This document shows, piece after piece, positions 61,701-63,758 of a stretch of DNA of 64,000 nucleotides. Position 1 is the first letter of the stretch; each line of letters opens with the position of its first letter. Under the pieces are notes generated by a model, which worked only from the letters and a program-made list of their open reading frames with translations, had not been told where the DNA came from and did not search any database. The stretch comes from Triatoma infestans (Eukaryota; Arthropoda; Insecta; Hemiptera; Reduviidae). Location of the stretch: positions 1 to 64,000 of the forward strand of contig JAAEAF010003515.1 in assembly GCA_011037195.1 (NCBI GenBank), read 5' to 3'. The position numbers and the translations under genes were made by a program.

Positions 61701-63758
61701 ATGCTGTGAAATTATTGGATGTAATGAAACTCGACTAAATGTTTCATATAATTTTTTTCCACAACTTTGATACGTTTGTAAAAAAAAAAATCTGGCGTGT
61801 AACACCCACACGGCGTTCTCTTACTACGTAATGGCAAATTTTCTTCACACTTACAGTCTTATTGTTTTTTTTTAAAACCGTCGGCATTTTTATGGAGAAA
61901 ATCACAGAAACTGACAAACCTTTTCAGTAAAGTCGCACTTCCGCTCAATTGATTTTCTTCACACTGGCAATTTTAGCAACATATTTAATTCTTATTAATA
62001 TTATTTAGTTGACAGAATTGTATTATAGCACATTAAAAGAAAACATATCCCCACCTACCTCCAATGTTTCCATAAACGAATTTTCCCGGAGAAATGTTGC
62101 AAATATAAGTTGTAGCTTTTTATATGTCTAGTTAATATTAAAAGTTTAAAGAAAATCTATTACAGAGAAAATAGCTGTAAACTTAAAATTACTTTCAGTA
62201 AAACATCCTTCCGGTCATCCAGTTTCTTCAAACTCAGGATTACGACAACATATTTAATTCCAATTAATATTATTTAGATGACAGAATTGTGTATGTAATA
62301 TACTGAACTAGCTCTTAGAGGAAATCATAACTCTATACCTCCCGCAAAAGTTCCCTTAAATGAATTTTCCAGGAGAAATATTTTAAATAAAAGTTCTAGC
62401 TCTTTGTATGTGTAATTGAAATCGTGTCTTTGTATTGTGTAAGAGTAAATCGTTGGAGCCGTTTTCGAGGAAAACAAAAAAAAAAAAAACAACTAAAAAA
62501 AAGAAATTTAGTAAAGTGGCACTTCCGGTTAATGGGTTTTGCCCGAAATCTTTCATGTATGATGCGGTGGTAGTAAACGGAATACCAAGTTTGAACTTCC
62601 TACAACTTTTCGTTTTTGGGATATTCTGTACTACACATAGATACACACACACCACGTATAATATATAGACCATTTTTTCCGTGATCAGTGGAACTCAAAA
62701 CCTGTATTTCCGGTGAAAACTCAATTTCGTAAAACTGGCACGATCGCAATACTTCCGCTTACTATTATTAGTAAGAGAAAGTAAAAAACGTTCTGGTATA
62801 TCACTCTCATATGTCTTTATTTAGAAAACACATTATTTTTATCAAATTCAAAGATATTTTGATTTATATTTTCAAAATTTAAATTCACATCCTTCTTTTA
62901 AAAATGTCTTTAAAAATGAGCCTTTTAAACTCTTTTTAAAACAAATTTGAATGCTGGGGTGTAAAATATAAAAAAAAAAACTACTTCATTAAAATATTTT
63001 ATACAATTTCAATTCGTATTGAGGATTACTTGTACTTTTTTCTTTTACTGCTCTGTTTAAAAACGCTCACAAATCGTTAACTGAAGTTTCCAAATAAATG
63101 TGTATTTAAAACATTTAAATAGTCTGTTCAGGGTGAAATAAAATTTAAAATAGTAAAACATACATTTCATTATTTTATTGAAGAATTTCCAGTGTCATTG
63201 AGCTTTAATAATATATTAAAGGTTGAATCACACAAGACTAGTGAATATAAAAATATTGGAGGAATGGAATCTAAAGAAGAATCTAGTGTAACGAAATCTA
63301 GTGGCCTGGAGAAATCATCAAGTGGACTGGTCATTGGAAAAAGGAAAAATTCTGCGCCAAAATTTATAACTCCCTTAAATGGATGTATTGTTGATCAAGG
63401 ATCAGAAATTTTGCTCAGCGCTATTGTTGAAGGTAGGACATAAATAACCATAAATAATCAATAAATATATTAGTACATAAACATAAATAAATATATTAGT
63501 AGAATAAATATTCAGAAAAATAAATGCTATAATATGTATGAATCATATATAATCTATAATTCTCAGGTTATCCAACGCCTGATGTAAGCTGGAGTCGCAA
63601 TGGTGGTGTATGTCCCCAGGAGAGTGAAATCTCTTGGGAATTGGGTAAATCTCAGTTGAGAATTAGGAATGTGAAAACACAACATGGTGGCCGATATTCC
63701 TGTACCGCTAGTAATTCTATGGGCACTGCAACGTCATGTGCTGACGTTGTGGTTAAAA
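7496..63758 (+). CDS. Spliced gene model (31 exons, partial at both ends): CCDC141-like spectrin/coiled-coil plus tandem Ig protein
   Basis: This is my joined model; the exons are listed separately. Every junction has AG/GT borders and compatible phases, and the exons total 5,851 nt (about 1,950 codons). Window residues 1-1028 are charged and amphipathic, without a signal peptide or membrane segment, and look like degenerate spectrin repeats. Residues 1029-1071 are a Ser/Thr-rich linker. Residues from about 1090 to 1951 hold seven I-set Ig domains with linkers near 1420, 1525 and 1745-1845. The helical part resembles vertebrate CCDC141 from memory: a VYxAM...W...LExR stretch in exon 1, QCxAHKE in exon 6, and a WFxD...LYG stretch in exon 16. 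Vertebrate CCDC141 has, as I recall, one C-terminal Ig and lies next to TTN, so the longer Ig array is notable. A cytoplasmic role at the sarcomere or actin cytoskeleton is inferred. Alternatives are a zormin/sallimus-type or unc-89-type protein. The exons are solid; the orthology is moderate. Confidence 0.85.
7675..10525. other. Intron 1, nothing further recognised
   Basis: A 2.9 kb AT-rich intron. A GC-richer patch at 8570-8900 and a minus-strand open stretch at 8939-9124 could be repeat-derived, but no family signature is visible. Confidence 0.5.
10526..10770 (+). CDS. Exon 2: helical region
   Basis: The acceptor is cacag and the donor gtaatt. The first base completes the Val codon from exon 1, and one base is carried forward. 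It encodes residues 60-141, with [20 protein letters not shown] and later [20 protein letters not shown]. This is a Glu/Leu-rich amphipathic stretch with six cysteines, typical of a spectrin-type helix pair. The next intron is about 1.1 kb. Confidence 0.85.
11662..11708 (-). repeat. GAAACG stem-loop motif (locus a)
   Basis: On the minus strand it reads ccctgaagaggc, a 17-base spacer, then gggggaaacgtcgg. This is the CTGA(A/T)GA...GAAACG layout seen at several other places in the window. The stem is imperfect here. Confidence 0.5.
11839..12095 (+). CDS. Exon 3: helical region
   Basis: The acceptor is ttccag and the donor gtaatt; the exon enters with two bases and leaves in phase 0. It encodes residues 142-227, including [20 protein letters not shown] and [19 protein letters not shown]. 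The [10 protein letters not shown] pattern is spectrin-like. It is followed by a 6 kb intron holding an antisense non-LTR retrotransposon. Confidence 0.87.
12096..12760. other. 5' part of intron 3, nothing recognised
   Basis: AT-rich intron sequence upstream of the antisense retrotransposon; no conserved block seen. Confidence 0.4.
12765..14980 (-). mobile_element. 5'-truncated non-LTR retrotransposon (reverse transcriptase nearly complete)
   Basis: Reading down the minus strand from about 14980: [13 protein letters not shown] linker, a basic helical region, [40 protein letters not shown], then [40 protein letters not shown] and the catalytic [10 protein letters not shown] near 13555-13585. 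The C-terminal region carries [34 protein letters not shown] and [17 protein letters not shown]. At least three frameshifts or stops split it into four open pieces (14771-14103, 14148-13966, 13757-13227, 13224-12775), so it is inactive. The endonuclease part is missing. The C-terminus is typical of arthropod elements annotated as endonuclease-reverse transcriptase; I cannot fix the clade (CR1/RTE-like). Confidence 0.85.
15512..15548 (+). repeat. GAAACG stem-loop motif (locus b)
   Basis: ctcctgaagaag is followed by a short imperfect hairpin (gtgcacc-aat-ggtaac) and then cgaaacgtagcgg. Confidence 0.55.
15761..15796 (+). repeat. GAAACG stem-loop motif (locus c)
   Basis: gctgatgaa is followed by ggcga, an eight-base loop, tctcc, and then gaaacgttgc. 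The stem has one mismatch. This copy has the exact CTGATGA/GAAA strings of a hammerhead core, but I see no proper stems I and III. Confidence 0.6.
16431..16473. repeat. (TTA)n microsatellite
   Basis: About 14 TTA/ATT repeats. About 90 bp further on, ccttaaaggcaaaaacagag followed by (TAAA)n at 16557-16574 looks like the 3' end of a plus-strand non-LTR retrotransposon, but no coding part is visible. Confidence 0.9.
16925..17290 (-). repeat. Tandem/nested termini of a fold-back repeat family
   Basis: Two direct copies of one module (gttgaccg.. gatgaattattatgttatga, then a GAAACG hairpin motif) start at 16930 and 17050. The second continues for about 240 bp along the sequence that forms the left arm of the element at 33986-35325. 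On the minus strand each copy holds the GAAACG-type hairpin (17003-17032 and 17121-17160; the second is degenerate). Confidence 0.65.
17291..18110. other. 3' part of intron 3, nothing recognised
   Basis: AT-rich intron sequence up to the exon 4 acceptor, without a visible element. Confidence 0.4.
18111..18302 (+). CDS. Exon 4: helical region
   Basis: The acceptor is tctag and the exon is 64 whole codons (residues 228-291). It begins [20 protein letters not shown] and ends IDFFNIAQS. The donor is the weaker gttagt. A competing gtaact four bases downstream would break the frame into exon 5, so the upstream donor is preferred. Confidence 0.85.
18459..18629 (+). CDS. Exon 5: helical region
   Basis: The acceptor is ttatag and the donor gtgtgt; the exon is 57 whole codons (residues 292-348). 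It contains [16 protein letters not shown], then [20 protein letters not shown]. The exon lies only 156 bp after exon 4 and is followed by a 4.3 kb intron that holds a Helitron helicase relic. Confidence 0.85.
18890..19335 (-). repeat. Dispersed repeat family R, degenerate copy
   Basis: It shares aaacctatgtttccggtgaa and gattgcaatacttacttcc, ending agagaaagta, with the copy at 61800-62790. A diverged counterpart of the family's aaacttgatattccg string is present on the minus strand near 19130. Non-coding. Confidence 0.55.
19500..20065 (+). mobile_element. Helitron Pif1-like helicase C-terminal relic
   Basis: Across frames it reads [82 protein letters not shown], then [34 protein letters not shown] and GQSLKVYNL. 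This is the well-conserved C-terminal helicase region of Helitron transposases ([27 protein letters not shown]). Stops and frameshifts interrupt it. The Rep part and the termini were not found. Confidence 0.8.
20066..22888. other. 3' part of intron 5, nothing recognised
   Basis: AT-rich sequence with a short local duplication near 20075-20155 (gtttgaagaaaatagta repeated). No protein or RNA signature was seen. Confidence 0.45.
22889..23017 (+). CDS. Exon 6: helical region
   Basis: The acceptor is tttcag and the donor gtaaca; the exon is 43 whole codons (residues 349-391). It encodes [17 protein letters not shown] then [16 protein letters not shown]. The QCxAHKE string is one of the places where I recall similarity to vertebrate CCDC141. 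Confidence 0.85.
23111..23230 (+). CDS. Exon 7: helical region
   Basis: The acceptor is tttag and the donor gtaaat; the exon is 40 whole codons (residues 392-431). It encodes [19 protein letters not shown] and [18 protein letters not shown], an amphipathic helix pair. It is separated from exon 6 by a 93 bp intron. Confidence 0.87.
23343..23516 (+). CDS. Exon 8: helical region
   Basis: The acceptor is aatag and the donor gtaatt; the exon is 58 whole codons (residues 432-489). It begins [20 protein letters not shown] and ends with a helix containing [18 protein letters not shown]. The Trp in RMKWSTL is typical of a spectrin-repeat core position. Confidence 0.87.
23654..23818 (+). CDS. Exon 9: helical region
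   Basis: The acceptor is tttag and the donor gtaggt; the exon is 55 whole codons (residues 490-544). It encodes [19 protein letters not shown], then [19 protein letters not shown]. The 2.4 kb intron that follows carries a SINE-like sequence and a decayed reverse transcriptase. Confidence 0.86.
23851..24028 (-). repeat. tRNA-derived SINE-like sequence (family S2, copy 1)
   Basis: On the minus strand it begins with a tRNA-like head, gggatagctcaatggcagcg, fitting a pol III A box, followed by a B-box-like gattcgtgtcc. The body ends in a segment (plus-strand aaggcgcgt, and aaaatctaagg) that is shared with the sequence at 49485-49718. No intact cloverleaf. Confidence 0.5.
24029..24884. other. Intron 9 stretch, nothing recognised
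   Basis: Two moderately long open frames (24206-24433 plus, 24469-24765 minus) lie here, without recognisable domains or splice context. Confidence 0.35.
24885..25250 (+). mobile_element. Decayed non-LTR reverse transcriptase C-terminal fragment
   Basis: [20 protein letters not shown], then a degenerate 'KLLK' stretch, a decayed '[10 protein letters not shown]' block and a basic tail. This is the order of the FKYLGS..L......EI, then R.V..YGSE.W blocks of CR1/RTE-type elements. It contains several stops. It is one of the few retrotransposon pieces in the same orientation as the host gene. Confidence 0.55.
25251..26205. other. 3' part of intron 9, nothing recognised
   Basis: AT-rich intron sequence without visible elements. 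Confidence 0.4.
26206..26385 (+). CDS. Exon 10: helical region
   Basis: The exon is 60 whole codons (residues 545-604), encoding [19 protein letters not shown], then [19 protein letters not shown]. The acceptor tag sits directly before an ATG and is itself an in-frame stop, so the exon cannot extend upstream. The polypyrimidine tract is poor. An alternative promoter starting at this ATG is possible, but the phase fits normal splicing. The donor is gtcagt. Confidence 0.78.
26386..28470. other. Intron 10: extremely AT-rich, no element seen
   Basis: About 2.1 kb dominated by A/T runs, including poly-T tracts near 26889-26905 and 27819-27838. I recognise no coding block or transposon. Confidence 0.5.
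28471..28654 (+). CDS. Exon 11: helical region
   Basis: The acceptor is aatag and the donor gtacat, leaving one base. It encodes residues 605-666: [17 protein letters not shown], then [20 protein letters not shown], a strongly coiled-coil-like stretch. It follows a 2.1 kb, extremely AT-rich intron. Confidence 0.86.
28914..29044 (+). CDS. Exon 12: helical region
   Basis: The acceptor is tgtag and the donor gtgtga. The first two bases complete a Val codon, and the exon then reads [20 protein letters not shown] and [19 protein letters not shown] (residues 666-709). Confidence 0.85.
29180..29356 (+). CDS. Exon 13: helical region
   Basis: The acceptor is tatag and the donor gtaaga; the exon is 59 whole codons (residues 710-768). 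It contains [20 protein letters not shown], then [20 protein letters not shown]. It lies 135 bp after exon 12 and is followed by a 1.3 kb intron. Confidence 0.87.
29357..30636. other. Intron 13, nothing recognised
   Basis: A 1.3 kb AT-rich intron. Short minus-strand ORFs have no recognisable domain. Confidence 0.45.
30637..30906 (+). CDS. Exon 14: helical region
   Basis: The acceptor is tacag and the donor gtgagt; the exon is 90 whole codons (residues 769-858). It contains [20 protein letters not shown], then [20 protein letters not shown]. The central Trp and heptad-like Leu spacing fit a spectrin-type repeat. Confidence 0.88.
31172..31357 (+). CDS. Exon 15: helical region
   Basis: The acceptor is tttag and the donor gtattt; the exon is 62 whole codons (residues 859-920). 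It contains [20 protein letters not shown], then [20 protein letters not shown]. The MKWQSF helix parallels MKWSTL in exon 8, which suggests internally repeated spectrin units. Confidence 0.88.
31442..31625 (+). CDS. Exon 16: last strongly CCDC141-like helical exon
   Basis: The acceptor is tacag and the donor gtatga, leaving one base. It encodes residues 921-982, from [13 protein letters not shown] to KLADELYG. The order WFxD, then ST..KT.EEA..LL, then F..P....Q.RR.EE, then LA..LYG matches my recollection of vertebrate CCDC141 and is the best single piece of orthology evidence. A 3.7 kb intron with a mariner follows. Confidence 0.87.
31770..32060 (+). repeat. Dispersed repeat family R, degenerate copy
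   Basis: After a (TA/TG)-rich start it contains aaacttgatattccgct, ccgaaagtgc and aacgattttcattgaactt in the same order as the longer copy at 34455-35030. Non-coding. Confidence 0.5.
32592..33547 (+). mobile_element. mariner-family (Tc1/mariner) element, copy 1, internally deleted
   Basis: Inverted termini (tacgaggcatgtccagtaag at the left, its complement ctggacatgcctcgta at the right) are flanked by TA. The element is about 956 bp; mariners are usually near 1.3 kb. The open frame 32736-33446 (236 codons) covers the catalytic half only: [14 protein letters not shown] (first Asp), HDNARPHT (second Asp) and [12 protein letters not shown]. In that last motif the third catalytic Asp (normally PSDY) is Tyr. 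The N-terminal DNA-binding helix-turn-helix region is missing. It is therefore non-autonomous and catalytically dead. It lies in intron 16 in the host gene's orientation. Confidence 0.92.
32667..32720. repeat. Two adjacent perfect hairpins in mariner copy 1
   Basis: The first has 8 bp arms (32667-32674 and 32679-32686, ggctacac with 4 bp loop). The second has 14 bp arms (32685-32698 and 32707-32720, cctgattcctcccc with 8 bp loop). Neither is present in copy 2 at 46474. Confidence 0.9.
33986..35325. repeat. Fold-back arrangement with ~240-260 bp inverted arms and family R sequence in the middle
   Basis: The left arm (33986-34245) recurs as reverse complement at about 35090-35325: tatgttatgaagaaatttgg, then atcggtca, aaggcttta, gaaacataa and taaattatct all occur in the same order on the opposite strand. 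The left arm carries the GAAACG hairpin motif (34074-34112, minus); the right arm has lost it. The central part (34257-35030) is a copy of dispersed repeat family R. No transposase is encoded. Confidence 0.75.
34257..35030 (+). repeat. Dispersed repeat family R, longest plus-strand copy
   Basis: It starts with a small palindrome (tttctcttac / gtaagagaaa around 34265-34292). It then has aaacttgatattccgatt, a 'cggttttcgagaaaatggc'-type block and two diverged tandem units about 170 bp apart (cgattttctttaaactt near 34589 and 34761, each followed by agctac..ttttattt and gggaaattcattta). Non-coding. Confidence 0.6.
35373..35512 (+). CDS. Exon 17: end of helical region
   Basis: The acceptor is taaag and the donor gtaggt. 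The first two bases complete a Gly codon, then [20 protein letters not shown] and [16 protein letters not shown] (residues 982-1028). It continues the helix after the LYG motif of exon 16, as in CCDC141. Confidence 0.84.
35614..35742 (+). CDS. Exon 18: Ser/Thr-rich linker
   Basis: The acceptor is cgtag and the donor gtgaac; the exon is 43 whole codons (residues 1029-1071). It reads [20 protein letters not shown] and ends SSYTVEE. It is low in helix formers and rich in Ser/Thr, so probably a flexible spacer between the helical and Ig parts. Its length is a multiple of three, so it could be skipped without a frameshift. Confidence 0.8.
35743..36660. other. 5' part of intron 18, nothing recognised
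   Basis: AT-rich intron sequence upstream of an antisense retrotransposon 3' end. Confidence 0.4.
36666..37264 (-). mobile_element. Non-LTR retrotransposon family N, 3' end only (copy A)
   Basis: About 600 bp, nearly identical in order and sequence to 42712-43345. On the minus strand the last coding part reads [20 protein letters not shown], then [20 protein letters not shown], a C-terminal CCHC-like motif common in non-LTR polyproteins, followed by an AT-rich 3' UTR. The rest of the element is missing (5' truncation at about 37264). Confidence 0.75.
37265..38806. other. 3' part of intron 18, one minisatellite
   Basis: AT-rich. The only structure I see is a 9 bp tandem repeat (gattctaaa, about five units, one degenerate) at 38362-38410. 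Confidence 0.5.
38362..38410. repeat. 9 bp minisatellite (gattctaaa)n
   Basis: About five head-to-tail units with one or two interruptions. It is bracketed by two copies of agatagtcgaatg. Confidence 0.85.
38807..38994 (+). CDS. Exon 19: basic linker and first half of Ig1
   Basis: The acceptor is gtaaag, chosen because a nearby cgtcag would break the phase. The donor is gtaatt, leaving two bases. A Lys-rich linker ([20 protein letters not shown]) leads into the A-B strands of Ig1 ([20 protein letters not shown] followed by Cys). It encodes residues 1072-1134. Confidence 0.8.
38995..39657. other. 5' part of intron 19, nothing recognised
   Basis: AT-rich intron sequence before the SINE. Confidence 0.4.
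39671..39871 (+). repeat. tRNA-derived SINE with perfect 13 bp target-site duplication
   Basis: About 200 bp. The head ggtgttggtgtagtggcttt fits an A box and agttcgagtcccgcg a good B box, spaced as in a tRNA. The 3' end is gcattactttac, not poly(A). It is flanked by the 13 bp direct repeat tatatcatttaga (39658-39670 and 39872-39884), so both ends of the insertion are defined. Retroposition by a partner LINE is inferred. Confidence 0.8.
39885..41329. other. 3' part of intron 19, unresolved repeat-like patches
   Basis: Slightly GC-richer patches at 40290-40660 and 41020-41170 look transposon-derived (the latter with a ccgggttcg string), but no diagnostic motif is visible. Confidence 0.35.
41330..41535 (+). 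CDS. Exon 20: second half of Ig1
   Basis: The acceptor is tttag and the donor gttggt. The first base completes an Arg codon. [15 protein letters not shown] carries the C-strand Trp, and [17 protein letters not shown] carries the F-strand Cys. Both canonical cysteines of Ig1 are present. It encodes residues 1134-1203 and leaves phase 1. Confidence 0.9.
41714..41841 (+). CDS. Exon 21: first half of Ig2
   Basis: The acceptor is tttag and the donor gtaaat. It begins with a Glu codon split across the phase-1 junction, then [20 protein letters not shown] and [16 protein letters not shown]. The intron falls immediately before the conserved Trp. It encodes residues 1203-1245. Confidence 0.88.
41842..42514. 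other. Intron 21, nothing recognised
   Basis: A 673 bp AT-rich intron without visible elements. Confidence 0.5.
42515..42689 (+). CDS. Exon 22: second half of Ig2
   Basis: The acceptor is ggcag and the donor a consensus gtaagt. It opens with the C-strand Trp ([15 protein letters not shown]) and carries [20 protein letters not shown] with the F-strand Cys. It encodes residues 1246-1304 and leaves phase 1. A retrotransposon copy begins only about 22 bp beyond this donor. Confidence 0.9.
42712..44640 (-). mobile_element. Non-LTR retrotransposon family N, RT plus 3' end (copy B)
   Basis: Minus strand, from about 44640 downwards. [20 protein letters not shown] is the first catalytic block (44381-44584 region). 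[20 protein letters not shown] contains the YADD box near 44230, followed by [56 protein letters not shown] and a C-terminal [20 protein letters not shown] motif near 43200. Frameshifts break it into at least four pieces. The 3' 600 bp match copy A. The 5' end is truncated. The insertion begins about 22 bp after the donor of exon 22, inside intron 22. Confidence 0.82.
44641..46473. other. Middle of intron 22, nothing recognised
   Basis: AT-rich sequence between the family N element and mariner copy 2; ends in a poly(A) tract at 46442-46473. No diagnostic motif seen. Confidence 0.4.
46474..47388 (+). mobile_element. mariner-family element, copy 2, internally deleted and frameshifted
   Basis: The same family as 32592-33547, with inverted termini (tacgaggcatgtccagtaag; right end ctggacatgccttgta). 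About 915 bp. It shares the N-terminal deletion of copy 1. The catalytic half is broken into overlapping frames (46589-46891, 46785-47090, 47063-47260). The first catalytic Asp context reads GNETW (Asp to Asn), a small deletion precedes the third block, and the third block keeps PSDYY with its Asp. It lies in intron 22. Confidence 0.9.
47389..48038. other. Between mariner copy 2 and the I-like copy, nothing recognised
   Basis: AT-rich intron sequence without visible elements. Confidence 0.4.
48039..48878 (-). mobile_element. I-clade-like non-LTR retrotransposon fragment (copy 2)
   Basis: It matches 1437-2340 in the same minus orientation. From the 5' side: [38 protein letters not shown] and a decayed WVPGH region. 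The cysteine motif region is scrambled by small indels, and a duplicated cctcaaagctcc-type segment lies near 48410-48465. The 3' end again abuts ttattattatt (plus strand), a (TAA)n tail. It is 5'-truncated and lies in intron 22. Confidence 0.72.
49254..49420 (+). CDS. Exon 23: first part of Ig3
   Basis: The acceptor is tttag and the donor gtaaat. It completes an Arg codon, then [40 protein letters not shown] and ENLRDIK. The B-strand Cys and C-strand Trp are present. Residues 1304-1359; phase 0 at its end. It follows a 6.6 kb intron with three mobile-element copies. Confidence 0.9.
49485..49718 (-). repeat. tRNA-derived SINE-like sequence (family S2, copy 2)
   Basis: Minus strand: taatagctagctaagtggtt fits an A box and cggcttcaagtcc a B box, followed by a body that ends (plus strand) at aaggcgcgt. 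It shares aaggcgcgt, a ggtcatt.gcg string and aaaatctaagg with 23851-24028. It lies 65 bp downstream of exon 23. Confidence 0.55.
49719..50559. other. Intron 23 stretch, nothing recognised
   Basis: Mixed-composition intron sequence that could be the 3' part of the decayed element that follows; no motif supports this. Confidence 0.3.
50560..51720 (-). mobile_element. Decayed R1/jockey-like reverse transcriptase
   Basis: On the minus strand [15 protein letters not shown] (about 51380-51440) is the entry block of a non-LTR reverse transcriptase. [20 protein letters not shown] (near 51100-51150) is the first catalytic block, with the Asp of DIR and [27 protein letters not shown] corresponds to the V.kG.PQGSv.GP block, with Cys where the second Gly is usual. 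No intact YADD was found. Many frameshifts; 5' and 3' ends not defined. Lies in intron 23. Confidence 0.65.
51721..54266. other. 3' part of intron 23, AT-rich, nothing recognised
   Basis: About 2.5 kb, strongly AT-rich from 52400 to 53550. A GC-richer patch at 53570-53830 shows no diagnostic motif. Confidence 0.4.
54267..54548 (+). CDS. Exon 24: end of Ig3, linker, start of Ig4
   Basis: The acceptor is tttag and the donor gtaagt; the exon is 94 whole codons (residues 1360-1453). [18 protein letters not shown] is the F-G region of Ig3, with Val where the F-strand Cys is expected. An acidic linker ([18 protein letters not shown]) follows, then the A-B strands of Ig4 up to VIVGTPEPE, just before the conserved Trp. 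Confidence 0.9.
54902..55082 (+). CDS. Exon 25: second half of Ig4
   Basis: The acceptor is tgtag and the donor gtacat. It opens [16 protein letters not shown] with the C-strand Trp; [20 protein letters not shown] lacks the F-strand Cys (Val in its place). It encodes residues 1454-1514 and leaves phase 1. Confidence 0.9.
55083..56140. other. 5' part of intron 25, poly(A) tract only
   Basis: AT-rich. An uninterrupted A run of about 28 bases lies at 55675-55703; it could be a retroposon tail, but no body is recognisable upstream. Confidence 0.45.
56140..56400 (+). repeat. Dispersed repeat family R, degenerate copy interrupted by a fold-back element
   Basis: It contains gcgagaacttgatattctgt, a cgatcaaaatctatcagccg block and an aaaatggcccaaaa block in the family order, then stops where the fold-back element begins. 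Confidence 0.5.
56401..56955. mobile_element. Fold-back MITE-like element with ~208 bp inverted arms
   Basis: The left arm (56401-56608) is the reverse complement of the right arm (56747-56955) with few mismatches; the spacer is about 138 bp and AT-rich. Outer ends are aatatgtctatagattttcg and its complement. Each arm carries ctgaggaagattatgaaata followed by taatcgaaacgttt, a hairpin plus GAAACG motif. No coding capacity. It is probably a non-autonomous DNA transposon. Confidence 0.85.
56956..57661. other. 3' part of intron 25, nothing recognised
   Basis: AT-rich intron sequence up to the exon 26 acceptor. Confidence 0.4.
57662..57891 (+). CDS. Exon 26: linker and first part of Ig5
   Basis: The acceptor is tttag and the donor gttagt. 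It completes an Ala codon, then a ~30-residue linker and [39 protein letters not shown], ending EGIH. The B-strand Cys and C-strand Trp are present. Residues 1514-1590; phase 0 at its end. Confidence 0.88.
57960..58345 (-). mobile_element. Possible non-LTR retrotransposon C-terminal remnant
   Basis: On the minus strand one can read a decayed [20 protein letters not shown], followed by [12 protein letters not shown]. This resembles the 'C..C...EETP.HLL..CP' C-terminal motif of R1/I-type elements with the cysteines lost. GC-richer than its surroundings. Low confidence. Confidence 0.4.
58346..59762. other. Rest of intron 26, nothing recognised
   Basis: AT-rich intron sequence without visible elements. 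Confidence 0.4.
59763..60041 (+). CDS. Exon 27: end of Ig5, linker, start of Ig6
   Basis: The acceptor is tatag and the donor gttagt; the exon is 93 whole codons (residues 1591-1683). [17 protein letters not shown] is the F-G region of Ig5, with Ala where the F-strand Cys is expected. [17 protein letters not shown] and [13 protein letters not shown] start Ig6 up to the position before the Trp. Its layout mirrors exon 24. Confidence 0.9.
60133..60310 (+). CDS. Exon 28: second half of Ig6
   Basis: The acceptor is taaag and the donor gtatag. It opens [15 protein letters not shown] with the C-strand Trp. [19 protein letters not shown] keeps the F-strand Cys but has Ile instead of the usual Tyr two residues before it. 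It encodes residues 1684-1743 and leaves phase 1. Confidence 0.9.
60311..61238. other. Intron 28, nothing recognised
   Basis: A 928 bp AT-rich intron. The open frame 60807-61088 is a hydrophobic product of T-rich sequence and is not credible as coding. Confidence 0.45.
61239..61459 (+). CDS. Exon 29: inter-Ig linker, Ser-rich
   Basis: The acceptor is tacag and the donor gtttgt. It completes a Glu codon and encodes residues 1743-1816: [38 protein letters not shown] and [17 protein letters not shown]. It has no Ig strand pattern and looks like a disordered, phosphorylatable spacer. The function is unknown. Confidence 0.8.
61800..62790 (-). repeat. Dispersed repeat family R, longest minus-strand copy
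   Basis: Reverse-oriented relative to 34257-35030. Its minus strand holds caaacttggtattccgttta, the 'cggctccaacgatttactct'-type block and two diverged tandem units (around 62060-62180 and 62340-62470). The end carries cttactattattagtaagag, a small palindrome like the one at 34265. Non-coding, in intron 29. Confidence 0.6.
63222..63432 (+). CDS. Exon 30: linker and first part of Ig7
   Basis: The donor is gtagga. The acceptor is inferred as attaaag because it keeps phase 0; its pyrimidine tract is weak, so the 5' border is uncertain. A Ser/Lys linker leads into [18 protein letters not shown] and ILLSAIVEG. The usual B-strand Cys is absent (Ser-Ala there), with a Cys earlier in the A' region. 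Residues 1817-1887. Confidence 0.75.
63567..63758 (+). CDS. Exon 31: second part of Ig7 (last in window)
   Basis: The acceptor is ctcag and the donor gtatgt. It completes a Gly codon, then [18 protein letters not shown], with the C-strand Trp. [19 protein letters not shown] carries the F-strand Cys. It encodes residues 1887-1951 and leaves phase 1, the same inter-domain phase as after Ig1, Ig2, Ig4 and Ig6, so another exon must follow outside the window. Confidence 0.88.
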
